Shown here one piece after another: positions 33,963 through 42,205 of a DNA stretch of 52,943 nucleotides. The position numbers were made by a program, and so were the translations under genes. Within the stretch, counting starts at the first letter, position 1. Every line of letters starts with the position of its first letter. The stretch comes from JBFJVZ01 sp041623895 (GTDB lineage: Bacteria; Planctomycetota; Planctomycetia; Pirellulales; Pirellulaceae). The stretch covers positions 1 to 52,943 of the forward strand of contig JBFJVZ010000002.1 in assembly GCA_041623895.1 (NCBI GenBank), written 5' to 3'. The notes beneath the pieces are model-generated. The model made no database searches, was not told the DNA's origin, and was given only the letters and a program-made list of their open reading frames with translations.

Positions 33963-36167
33963 ATGGATCAAGGCAAGACCAAACTTGACGGCAATCCTGA
34001 AAAGAGCAACATCCCGGAGTCGATCTCCGATGATGGGGATCTGAACGAGACGGTCGTGCATGCCGGCTCCGAGCCCGCCGAGGGCGGGGGCGGGCCGACA
34101 CACATTGAGATGCCCAGTGCGATCGGCCGCTACGACATCAGAAGCCAGTTGGGAATCGGCGGATTCGGTGCGGTTTATCTCGGCTACGATCGCAAACTGG
34201 ATCGAAAAGTCGCCGTCAAAGTACCGCTGCTGCAACGCGTCAGACATTCCGAACAAGCGTTTCTGCAGGAAGCCAGAAAACTGGCACAGTTAACACACCC
34301 GGGCATCGTGACTGTTCACGACGTGGGAGTTGAAAATAGTATCTGCTATATCGTCTCCGAGTATCTGGAAGGAACTGATCTGAAAACATGGATGCGAGAC
34401 AACGAGTTGCCCTGGCAGGAATCAGCCGCCACCGTCGCCGCAATCGCGGAAGCGCTCGCGTTCGCGCACGCTCGCAATACCGTCCATCGCGACGTCAAGC
34501 CCGCCAACATCATCATGACCGATCGGGGCGACGGCTTTGCCCCCGTCTTGGTCGACTTTGGATTGGCTCTTAGTGAAGCGTCGCTGCGGACAAAAGCGGA
34601 CAAACGGGGCGCCGTCGTCGGTACTCCCCACTACATGGCGCCCGAACAAGTACGCGGACAAGGACACCGGATCGATGGCAGAACGGATGTCTATGCGCTG
34701 GGAGTCATTCTCTATCGAATGCTCAGCGGTCGGCTGCCATTTGTGGCAAGCGATCAAAAGGAGTTGCTACAGTCGATCGTCTCTGACGAACCAAGGCCGC
34801 TGCGGCAGTTCGTTCGCGGCTTGCCCCGCGAATTGGAAAGAATCTGCCTGAAAGCAATCGCCAAGAAGCTGTCCGATCGCTACACGACCGCCGGCGACTT
34901 GGCTCAGGACCTTCGTAATTTGCTGCGCGATGAGCAGAATCGAAAGCAAAGAGCTTCCGCAACCGTCACTGCTCAGGACAAGGCGGGATCTCGTGAACCG
35001 ACCAAAATCCTGATCGCCGATGATCATGAACTGAGCCGCTTTAAATTACAGAGCGATCTGGAAAAGTGGGGGTACGAGGTCAACGTTGCCGAAGACGGAG
35101 AGCAAGCCTGGGAGTATTTTCAGAAGAATGAGTATTCGATCGTCATCACCGACTGGATGATGCCCAAGCTAAGCGGGCTGGAATTAGTTCGCATGATTCG
35201 CGGCAGTGAACAATCAAACTACGTTTACGTCATCATGCTGACCGCCAGAGCCGAGAAACACGACATCGTGGCCGGCATGGGGGCAGGTGCGGACGACTTT
35301 CTTACCAAGCCGTTTCATCGCGATGAATTACAAGTCCGTCTGCGGGCAGGTATCAGGATCACGAATCTGAACCGTCAGTTAAATGCCACCAACAAGCGGT
35401 TACTGAGTAGTCAAACAGCCGCGGCAGAAATGCAAAAGTCTTTCTTGCCAACCGTCAAACCGAGAATCAAGGACTGCAATCTTGCTTGGAGCCATGTTTC
35501 TTGCGGTCGCTTGGGCGGAGACCTGTTCAACGTCGTTTCACTGGATGATGAACACGTCGGGCTGTACATGTTGGACGTTAACGGCGAAGGCATCCCAGCG
35601 GCGTTGTTGGCCACGGGTTTAAGTCGAGTGATGTCGCCCGCCTCCGATCCCGCCTCACTGCTGGTCGAACGCAGCGACACCGATGCCAACGCCTCGATCC
35701 GTCAGCCGGCCGATGTCCTGAAAGAACTGAATCGAAGATTCGGAGCGCAAGACGAGCGGCAATTCTTTTCGATCGCCTATGGACTGCTGGATCTGAATTC
35801 ACGAGAGCTTCAGTTTTCAAGTGCCGGTCATCCGCCACTGCTGTACCAACGGTCCGGGGCATCACCCAGCATGTTGAACATCGACGGATTCCCCATCGGT
35901 ATCGATGCCGAGGGCCAGGAATTTCAACAACAATCCATTTCGCTCCGGCCAGGTGACCGAATCTTGCTGTATTCCGACGGACTTCCGGATGCCATGAACG
36001 GCGAAGGAGAAGTTTTTGGCGCGGCCAGGTTACTGGAATCGATGGAGACGCTCTCGCGCGAACTTCTTGACCATGCAGTCGAGTCCTTAACGCAGGAACT
36101 GGCCGATTGGCGCGGTGAAGCCGAGTTCACCAGCGATGTATCGATCTTGGCGTTGGAACTGCAGTAG
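33963..36167 (+). CDS. Ser/Thr kinase-receiver-PP2C phosphatase fusion protein
   Basis: This 734-residue soluble protein joins three signalling domains. Residues 57-322 are a Hanks-type Ser/Thr kinase with a glycine loop (G64-I-G-G-F-G69), K86, the HRD aspartate D177, DFG D198 and the APE motif. Residues 347-465 are a CheY-like receiver with the DD pair (353-354), phospho-acceptor D397 in ITDWMMPKLSG and K449. After a coiled-coil linker, residues about 505-733 form a SpoIIE/PP2C-type phosphatase with D520 (LGGD), D538, D672 (YSDG) and D725 (FTSDVS). In the DVSGHG-type motif Glu replaces His (DVNGEG). The first 50 residues are disordered. It likely receives phosphate from the hybrid kinase's HPt and so shifts the balance of kinase and phosphatase; that mechanism is inference. 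Confidence 0.92.
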   Translation: MDQGKTKLDGNPEKSNIPESISDDGDLNETVVHAGSEPAEGGGGPTHIEMPSAIGRYDIRSQLGIGGFGAVYLGYDRKLDRKVAVKVPLLQRVRHSEQAFLQEARKLAQLTHPGIVTVHDVGVENSICYIVSEYLEGTDLKTWMRDNELPWQESAATVAAIAEALAFAHARNTVHRDVKPANIIMTDRGDGFAPVLVDFGLALSEASLRTKADKRGAVVGTPHYMAPEQVRGQGHRIDGRTDVYALGVILYRMLSGRLPFVASDQKELLQSIVSDEPRPLRQFVRGLPRELERICLKAIAKKLSDRYTTAGDLAQDLRNLLRDEQNRKQRASATVTAQDKAGSREPTKILIADDHELSRFKLQSDLEKWGYEVNVAEDGEQAWEYFQKNEYSIVITDWMMPKLSGLELVRMIRGSEQSNYVYVIMLTARAEKHDIVAGMGAGADDFLTKPFHRDELQVRLRAGIRITNLNRQLNATNKRLLSSQTAAAEMQKSFLPTVKPRIKDCNLAWSHVSCGRLGGDLFNVVSLDDEHVGLYMLDVNGEGIPAALLATGLSRVMSPASDPASLLVERSDTDANASIRQPADVLKELNRRFGAQDERQFFSIAYGLLDLNSRELQFSSAGHPPLLYQRSGASPSMLNIDGFPIGIDAEGQEFQQQSISLRPGDRILLYSDGLPDAMNGEGEVFGAARLLESMETLSRELLDHAVESLTQELADWRGEAEFTSDVSILALELQ

Positions 36168-36174
36168 AGCAACG

Positions 36175-36480
36175 CTATTTCTTGACCGCCGCAGTCCCCA
36201 GCACCGCAGGCACCAAGAAAGACTCGTCGTCGCTAGCAGGGGCATTCTGCAAGGCTTCTGCCCTGGTCAACCCGGGAACCTGCTCGTCACTGCGCCAGCG
36301 ATTGTCGACATCCAGCGCAGTTGTCATCGGCTCGACGTCCCCAGTATCCAACTCGGAAAGCTTTTCGACAAAGCCAAGAATGCTTTCCAGTTGCGGTCCC
36401 AGCGTGCGGACCTCATCATCGCTCAACTCCAACCGAGCGAGCAACGCGAGTTTGCGGACTTCTTCCTCTGAAAGTGCCAT
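36175..36480 (-). CDS. gatC: Asp-tRNA(Asn)/Glu-tRNA(Gln) amidotransferase subunit C
   Basis: GatC is the small chaperone-like subunit that stabilises GatA in the GatCAB complex, which amidates mischarged Glu-tRNA-Gln or Asp-tRNA-Asn. The 101-residue product has the family signature: EVRKLALLARLELSDDE, then LGPQLESILGFVEKLSELDT, then the VEPMTTAL and RSDEQVPGLTRAEALQNAP segments. It follows rpmB by 12 bases on the same strand. gatA is not downstream; the next gene is the convergent signalling operon, 7 bases away. Confidence 0.93.
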   Translation of the reverse strand: MALSEEEVRKLALLARLELSDDEVRTLGPQLESILGFVEKLSELDTGDVEPMTTALDVDNRWRSDEQVPGLTRAEALQNAPASDDESFLVPAVLGTAAVKK

Positions 36481-36492
36481 GTTGATCGACGA

Positions 36493-36759
36493 CTATTTGG
36501 CACCGCTGACGTCAAATGGCTTGGTCTTGACCGTCTTGCGAACGGCCCCGCTACGGATGCACTGGGTGCACACCCGCATGGTTTTGTTTTGCCCCGACGG
36601 CAGCGTGACATGCACTCGCTGCAGGTTGGGGACAAACTTTCGCCGTGTAATCCCGGTGATTTTCGTACCGACGCCACCCAGGTACTTTGCCTTACCGCGA
36701 GTTTCAATTCGGTTGCCCATCTGGACCTTTTTGCCGCACGCTTCGCATTGCCGTGCCAT
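36493..36759 (-). CDS. rpmB: 50S ribosomal protein L28
   Basis: The 88-residue protein has the L28 pattern CEACGKK...MGNR near the start, TRRKFVPNLQRVHV in the middle, and RVCTQCIRSG near the end. The two pairs C5-C8 and C64-C67 could form a zinc ribbon, as in Cys-containing (C+) L28 paralogues. L28 is a structural protein of the large ribosomal subunit near the exit-site region. It leads a two-gene operon with gatC (12-base gap). The length is slightly greater than the usual 60-78 residues because of a C-terminal tail. Confidence 0.94.
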   Translation of the reverse strand: MARQCEACGKKVQMGNRIETRGKAKYLGGVGTKITGITRRKFVPNLQRVHVTLPSGQNKTMRVCTQCIRSGAVRKTVKTKPFDVSGAK

Positions 36760-36986
36760 GGGATTCTCCCGCCGAGGCTATGAAATCTGGTTGAGTCTGT
36801 GTTTTGGAAAGCCCGGCAATATACAGACCAAATCCGCTAGCGCGAAGCAGGAAAACAGCGGGTTTCACGTCGCCTGGGGTTTTTTTGGGGAATTCTCTCA
36901 AGACCCGTGACGGATGAGCCGATGCTCCGAACAACCTCCCTAACCGGCAAACTTTGCCAACGCGCCTCCCACTCAGTTTCACAGCC

Positions 36987-37496
36987 ATGACCGAACCCAG
37001 ACCCGCTTTCGCGATTCGGACCGTGGCACTGCTATTCCTGCTGGCGACTGCCGGCTGCAGTGCTCTGAAGACGTCAAACCCTTCTTCTTCGCTTTACGAA
37101 GGGGTCGGCATCGAGCTGACCGAGGCCAGATCGGCGGATACCTACCTGGCTGTCCGACAGGCACGAGCCCAAAACGCGGTGGTTTTGCAGGTCGTCGGTG
37201 ACGAACAACCGCTGCGCATTCTTCCGCTACCGAGTGACGACAAAAGCGTCTTTGTCAGCAATTTGCTGAAGCAGTCGGGCGTGCTGGAGAAACTAGGCCA
37301 TGTCGATGTGACGCTGTACCGGCCGAGCCCACACGCGATCGACGGTCTGAAGATGGCCGTGAAGATCAATCCCAAGGGGAACGGTGTGCGTCCGGAAACC
37401 GATTATGCCCTCCAACCCGGCGATCGACTTCGCGTCAGCAAGGTCGAAAGGGACTACCTGGAAGCCTTGCTCGACATGACGTTGAGCCGCGAGTAG
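36987..37496 (+). CDS. Lipoprotein with a possible SLBB-like C-terminus
   Basis: I use the ATG at 36987; an upstream in-frame TTG at 36954 is unlikely. The 169-residue product has a lipoprotein signal (LLFLLATAGC, Cys 24) and a central alpha/beta part. The C-terminal segment YALQPGDRLRVSK resembles the soluble ligand-binding beta-grasp (SLBB) ends of polysaccharide-export proteins. No capsule or export gene is nearby, so this is a weak hint. It is divergent from rpmB across 227 bases. Confidence 0.7.
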   Translation: MTEPRPAFAIRTVALLFLLATAGCSALKTSNPSSSLYEGVGIELTEARSADTYLAVRQARAQNAVVLQVVGDEQPLRILPLPSDDKSVFVSNLLKQSGVLEKLGHVDVTLYRPSPHAIDGLKMAVKINPKGNGVRPETDYALQPGDRLRVSKVERDYLEALLDMTLSRE

Positions 37497-37525
37497 CGGT
37501 TTGCGGTTTGTGCTGGCGCCGCTGC

Positions 37526-38179
37526 TCAATCCAACTTCTTGACGCGCAGATTGCGAAAATAAACCACGCTTTTTGGGTCGTGAGCCTGCAGGGCGAATGT
37601 GCCTTCGCCTAATCGCCGCTCAAAGTCTTTGCTGAACGCTTGCTGATTGTCAGGCTCGCTGTAATCGACCATTGTCTTTCCGTTGACGATCAGCTGAATC
37701 CGCTTTCCCTGCACAATGATCTCTTGCGTGTACCACTGGTCATCCTTAACACCCGGGTCGGCGATGTTTTCCACACCGTACAAACTGCTGGTCTTCTTGG
37801 GATCTTGGTGAGACACGTTGACCTGGCATTCGTAGCCATACTTCGGCCAACCTTCGCGCTGGTACCTGGTGTGAAAATAGATGCCCGCGTTGCTGCCCTT
37901 GGTCGTCATGACTTCGGCCTTGAAATGAAAATTCTTAAAAGGTGCGGCATCGCCGGTGTAGAACAGGTGACAGCGGGCCCCGTCACACATCAACGTTCCA
38001 TCATGAACCTTCCAACTATCCGGATTTTCTTCGGCCTTTTTCCAGCCCTTCAGCGTCTTGCCGTCGAACAGGGATACAAAGCCGGTTTCTGACTTCGGTG
38101 ATTCGGCAACGGCAATGCTGGCCATGGCAATGAAAACAAACAAGGACAGTGTGCGCAGCACGGTGGACATGATGTTCAT
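37526..38179 (-). CDS. Secreted DUF1080 (3-keto-disaccharide hydrolase-like) protein
   Basis: The 217-residue product has a signal peptide (hydrophobic about 9-25, IAVA-E) and a concanavalin-like DUF1080 beta-sandwich: GFVSLFDGKTLKGWK, WKVHDGTLMC, NFHFKAEVMTTKGSNAGIYFHTRYQ, GYECQVNV and the closing IALQ/VYFRNLRVKKL type end (FALQAHDPKSVVYFRNLRVK). Some relatives act on 3-keto sugars; most are unassigned. The ATG at 38179 is used; 38170 is an alternative. The gene lies just after the terminator of the small cytochrome gene, so it probably has its own promoter. Confidence 0.88.
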   Translation of the reverse strand: MNIMSTVLRTLSLFVFIAMASIAVAESPKSETGFVSLFDGKTLKGWKKAEENPDSWKVHDGTLMCDGARCHLFYTGDAAPFKNFHFKAEVMTTKGSNAGIYFHTRYQREGWPKYGYECQVNVSHQDPKKTSSLYGVENIADPGVKDDQWYTQEIIVQGKRIQLIVNGKTMVDYSEPDNQQAFSKDFERRLGEGTFALQAHDPKSVVYFRNLRVKKLD

Positions 38180-38211
38180 GATGGTCGTGAAAATGAGAAT
38201 GTGATTGGCAG

Positions 38212-38248
38212 AAAAAAACCGCTTGTCGACGTGCACATCGACAAGCGG
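38212..38248 (-). terminator. Rho-independent terminator after the small cytochrome gene
   Basis: Perfect 11-base arms (38219-38229 and 38238-38248) flank an 8-base loop. On the minus strand the stem is followed at once by seven T residues (A-run 38212-38218 on the plus strand). It lies 27 bases after the stop of the monohaem cytochrome gene and before the DUF1080 gene start, so the two are separate transcripts. Confidence 0.93.
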
Positions 38249-38274
38249 ATCAGATACTTGAATTTGCCAGGGCG

Positions 38275-38676
38275 TTATCCGTCCAGTCCGGCATCCGTTG
38301 CGGGCAATTCGTGATTTTCGATCTTGTCAGCAAACTTCTTGCCGTCTTTGCTTTTCAGTTCGCCTGCTTTCTTGAAGCCTTCCAAAATCTTCTTCTTAGC
38401 TTCCTCTGGATTCGCCTTGACGTAATCCTTGGGAAAGTCCTCTGCCTTGAGGTGTTGTTTCACTGCTTGTCCGTATTCGTTGCGAACCTTCTTCTTGTCT
38501 TCGCCTTTCACATGACAGACGTAACAACCAGCTTTGCGGCCAGCTTTGACGAAATCTTCGGGGAGATCATCGCCGGAAAGATACTCATTTTTCCATTGCT
38601 TACCGAACTCGCTGATTGCCATCGCCGGCGTAGCCAACAGGAACATGCAACCAAAAAGTAAAGCCAAACGTTTCAT
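38275..38676 (-). CDS. Small exported monohaem cytochrome-like protein
   Basis: The 133-residue product has a signal peptide (1-20, PAMA-I) and one haem-binding CYVCH (C51, C54, H55). It is very rich in Lys and Glu, with a long helical C-terminal tail (GFKKAGELKSKDGKKFADKI). A distal Met or His ligand is not obvious. A GGAGA site precedes the ATG. It looks like a small periplasmic electron carrier, though the unusual charge could mean another role. It is a single-gene transcript ending at a strong terminator. Confidence 0.78.
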   Translation of the reverse strand: MKRLALLFGCMFLLATPAMAISEFGKQWKNEYLSGDDLPEDFVKAGRKAGCYVCHVKGEDKKKVRNEYGQAVKQHLKAEDFPKDYVKANPEEAKKKILEGFKKAGELKSKDGKKFADKIENHELPATDAGLDG

Positions 38677-38810
38677 TCAAATTCTCCGAGGGTCTCAGAA
38701 GCGGTCGTGTTGACCGCCGAATAGGCGGGATGCGGGGACTCACGCTCCAATGAGCGGAAATCCAGAGTGCCTCAATTAAGTATCAGATCAGGCAAAATGT
38801 CAAATCGGGT

Positions 38811-41645
38811 TCAGAATTCCCCGGTATTTTTCGGGATCTTTCGCGATACCGCTTCGTCCGTCGCCTCGTTATCCCCACGCGTGGGAGACAAAATGTCGGG
38901 TAACTGCGGCAATTCGCTCTCGTCGAAACCGCTCAGCGCCGTGACGTCTTGGCGAAAATGCATGGGCTCCAGGCGGTTTGCCGCCACGTCCGCCAGCTCA
39001 CCTGAGGACCAACGCACCGATCGCCGAATGGACGACTCCGTGAACCATGCGGGAGCCGCGACAGCGAGTTCGCTCAGCCCGGTGGTGATATTCACACCGT
39101 TCTGATCGGTGCGAGAAAACATCGGCTCGTAGGAGCCATCGGCGGCCACGTACACATTCCCCTCGCCACGCAGTTTCAACAACGTCTGACTTGGCGCCGT
39201 TTTCAAACCCAAGAACTCGACGTAGGGACGATCCCGGTCAAGGACAAAAAGACTGTTGCGGGCCCAGCGATCAATCGCGATCGGATATGGGCTGTTGGCC
39301 CCCATTCGCATCCGCGTCAATCCCAGCGGAACATGCGCGGTTAAACGAGTCAGCGAAAGTGTCAAGGGACCAGAGTTCAGCGGCGGTTGAAACCTTGCTC
39401 CGGCACTGTCAATCATCCGTTCGGAAACCGCCAACAACCCGTTATCCCACTGCAGTTGCAATTCGGTCGCAAAGTCCATGTGCACCATTGTCATCTGGCC
39501 CCGAATGATGACATTGTTCAGTTCGATCGCCACCAATGGCAACGTCGCTTCGCCGCGAGACGTTGAATCACGCACAGTCCCATCGATCGGCTCGCGATCG
39601 GTGACAACGTCAAAGGCAAACACTTCATCGACCGACGCGGGGTTATTGATCGTGATACTGCAATCGGTCATTCGTATCAATCGATTGTCATTGACGCTCA
39701 CCAGAGCGCCGCCATCAACCAGTCCCAATGAGACATCCCAGACGAAATGAAGATCATCAATGTCGATGCGATTGGATCCGATCGTCAACATTCTCGCGCG
39801 TTCCATGCCGGCAACATCCGCCGACCTGAACGCAACCACGCTGCCGCCCGGAAATGTCGACGTGATCAACAATCCGTCGCTCTTAACCGTGACCGGTTCG
39901 CTGTAAATCAACGGAGCCGCGATTTCGATGCGATTGGCGGCATACTGCTGGGCTAAATCGAGTGCCTCGGCCAGCGACGCCGACAACAGCACGCCATCTT
40001 CGTAGCGTTCGCGCGGATCCGCCAGTAAATCCATACTCTCGCGAGGTCCAAGGACGCGGATCGCACTGGGTGCGATCAAGGGCTCGGTGATCAAGGGATC
40101 GACTGGACTTGAATCGTCAATCTTGAATTCAACAACTTCCGCATCGCGAGCCGATGGATCGCTCGTGTCGCCCGCCTCACTTGGCTGCAAGGATTCGGCA
40201 TTCTCGGCTTCGCCGATGGGCATTGCCCCCGAACTCAACTCGGGTGGAATCGGCACGTCACGAAGGCTGGGCGGCGCCGCATCGGGTACCGACAGCTCGC
40301 TGTCCGGCGACACAATCGCCGCCGCTGGGGCGGCCGCTTGGCTTCGCGTCTCAGCTTCGCTTTCGCGCACCTCTTCCTGAACGTCATCCTGAGCAGAGAT
40401 CCACTGCAGAGCTTCTGCCGTCGGCGACGGTGTCAATGAAAAATCTTCTCGCGAAGCCACCGAGCTCAGATGCAGCCATCCCGCACTGGCCAACAACAGG
40501 GATGTCGCGATCAACCACGGCGCGTGGCGTTCCAGCCACAAAATGACCGTGCTTGGTTCCCGAACAACAATTGGCCGAGTTCCTTGCGCACGAACGAGTC
40601 CATCACGAAACGAGACGTCTCGCATATCCGCAATCAAATCACTCGCATTCTGATATCGCGCATCCGGATCCTTTGCCAACATCTTTTGAATCACGGCCGC
40701 CAGATCGCTGCTGACGTCCGGACGTAGCTCGCGCGGATCCGGCGGCGGCGCATTGCCATGGCTGAGCAACTTTTGCAACATCGTGCCACCCGGATAAGGC
40801 GGGCTGCCGGTGAGCATGAAATACAACGTGCATCCCAGCGAGTACAGATCGCTGCGCAAATCAGCATCACGCGGATCGCGGGCCTGTTCGGGAGAAATAT
40901 AGTCGAACGTTCCCAACGTCACTCCACTGGCCGTCATGTCTTCGCTCAGCTCCAAGTTGTCCGAGCGAGCCAATCCCATATCCACCAGCTTGATGTTGTT
41001 ATCATCACCGATCAAAACATTCGATGGCTTGATATCGCGGTGAACAATGCCTCGATCTGCTGCGTGTTGAAGGGCCGCGGCCAATTCGCAAGTGTAGTAA
41101 ACCGCGTCATCAATGCTTAAGACGCCGTCTTTGCTCACCAAGTCACGGATGTTGGTACCGCGAATGTACTCAAACACGATGTAATGCCAGTCACCGCGAT
41201 GCCCAACACCAAAAATGCTGGCGATCCGCGGGTGATCCAGTCTTGCGGCACTCTGAGCTTCATTGCGAAACCGCCGCCGCAAATCGACATCTTCGCCCAC
41301 GAACGGAATCACTTTGATCGCCACCGTACGATCAAGCTGTTCGTCGTGAGCGCGAAACACCGCCCCCATGCCTCCGCCGCCGATCATTTCCTGGAGCAGA
41401 AAATGATCGAGATGTTTGCCCTGCAAGACCTTGGCAACTGCGGCCGGCGTGTTGCCAAGCGAGCGCAGTTCACCGTCCACTCGGGACGATCCCCGAATTA
41501 CCGTTTTCGCTTCGGCAATTTGCTCCGCATCCGGGGGACTCGGCTGCGAGGCAACAAGGTCACTGTCAGCAACAATTTCACCACTCGATAGATCAGCGCG
41601 ATGAACCGTGGAGGCATCGGTGCGGATCGATTCTTCAGATGCCAT
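38811..41645 (-). CDS. Membrane Ser/Thr kinase with beta-helix-like ectodomain
   Basis: The ATG at 41645 is preferred over an upstream TTG (41684). The 944-residue protein has a disordered N-terminus, a Hanks-type kinase domain (about 78-350) with a Gly loop (MIGGGGMGAVF), K111, HRD D204 and the magnesium Asp D222 in DMG rather than DFG. One membrane helix follows (about 375-394), then an extracytoplasmic part of about 540 residues. The start of that part is Pro/Ala/Glu-rich. A repeat-like stretch follows with parallel beta-helix character (IEIAAPLIYSEPVTVKSDGLLITSTF... IDIDDLHF... ITINNPASV... ELNNVIIRGQMTM). Sensing a surface ligand and signalling inward by phosphorylation is inferred. It is encoded 291 bases after a small membrane-protein gene. 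Confidence 0.9.
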   Translation of the reverse strand: MASEESIRTDASTVHRADLSSGEIVADSDLVASQPSPPDAEQIAEAKTVIRGSSRVDGELRSLGNTPAAVAKVLQGKHLDHFLLQEMIGGGGMGAVFRAHDEQLDRTVAIKVIPFVGEDVDLRRRFRNEAQSAARLDHPRIASIFGVGHRGDWHYIVFEYIRGTNIRDLVSKDGVLSIDDAVYYTCELAAALQHAADRGIVHRDIKPSNVLIGDDNNIKLVDMGLARSDNLELSEDMTASGVTLGTFDYISPEQARDPRDADLRSDLYSLGCTLYFMLTGSPPYPGGTMLQKLLSHGNAPPPDPRELRPDVSSDLAAVIQKMLAKDPDARYQNASDLIADMRDVSFRDGLVRAQGTRPIVVREPSTVILWLERHAPWLIATSLLLASAGWLHLSSVASREDFSLTPSPTAEALQWISAQDDVQEEVRESEAETRSQAAAPAAAIVSPDSELSVPDAAPPSLRDVPIPPELSSGAMPIGEAENAESLQPSEAGDTSDPSARDAEVVEFKIDDSSPVDPLITEPLIAPSAIRVLGPRESMDLLADPRERYEDGVLLSASLAEALDLAQQYAANRIEIAAPLIYSEPVTVKSDGLLITSTFPGGSVVAFRSADVAGMERARMLTIGSNRIDIDDLHFVWDVSLGLVDGGALVSVNDNRLIRMTDCSITINNPASVDEVFAFDVVTDREPIDGTVRDSTSRGEATLPLVAIELNNVIIRGQMTMVHMDFATELQLQWDNGLLAVSERMIDSAGARFQPPLNSGPLTLSLTRLTAHVPLGLTRMRMGANSPYPIAIDRWARNSLFVLDRDRPYVEFLGLKTAPSQTLLKLRGEGNVYVAADGSYEPMFSRTDQNGVNITTGLSELAVAAPAWFTESSIRRSVRWSSGELADVAANRLEPMHFRQDVTALSGFDESELPQLPDILSPTRGDNEATDEAVSRKIPKNTGEF

Positions 41646-41936
41646 CGTCGCCAGGTGGAAGTGTGAAAGAGAAGCATTTGGCAAGCGCGGGCAAGTACAA
41701 AGCCCAATATTTCGCCGGTTTCAGTCTAGTTTGACACCTCAAATTGGTCAATCAAAGCTTGCCCTGCTGGCCGCGAATCAAGCAATGAGGCGAGAGAATT
41801 CCAGAACCGACACCTGCGCGGCGGACCATGGGGTGCCGGGGCAGGGGGCTTAGATTTGCCCTCATCTTCCCTGGAAATGCAGTCAAGTGTGGATCAGGTG
41901 AAACCCAAGTCCGAATGACTTTCACAACAAAGCCCA

Positions 41937-42197
41937 CTACCGCCGCGCCAAAGTCAGATAACCAGACCAGAAAACCAAAATAGATGTACCAAAGCCGATC
42001 ATCGAAATCGCCAAGGGCAGTCGCTTGACAGTTGGTTGGCGCTGGTCCGCTGACAGGTCAGAAAACTTCATATCAAGCGCATAGCAGAACAAGCCGAGCG
42101 AAACGGCAGCCACCAACAAACTGAACACAAGCTTTTTGATTCCGGGCCGCAGGCGCCGTTGATCGGTTTGCAGGTTGTTGACGTAGGGATCATCCAT
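41937..42197 (-). CDS. Small two-helix membrane protein
   Basis: The 86-residue product (start ATG 42197, MDDPYVNN) has two hydrophobic helices (about 20-40 and 65-82) joined by a polar loop and ending in Arg-Arg. No family is recognised. It starts 8 bases after the rsgA stop on the same strand, so it is likely translated from the ftsH-rsgA transcript. Its function is unknown. Confidence 0.65.
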   Translation of the reverse strand: MDDPYVNNLQTDQRRLRPGIKKLVFSLLVAAVSLGLFCYALDMKFSDLSADQRQPTVKRLPLAISMIGFGTSILVFWSGYLTLARR

Positions 42198-42205
42198 GTT
42201 GCATT

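Noticed and set aside
30565..36840. Shared short motif accaaatccgc near 30575 and 36828
   Set aside because: Eleven bases in two places in 53 kb is weak evidence without a genome count.
36760..36986. tRNA or small RNA gene between rpmB and the lipoprotein gene
   Set aside because: No cloverleaf or strong hairpin with T-run could be drawn; the region most likely holds two divergent promoters.
41684..41684. TTG as start of the membrane kinase
   Set aside because: The ATG 39 bases downstream gives a normal start; the TTG has no clear ribosome site.
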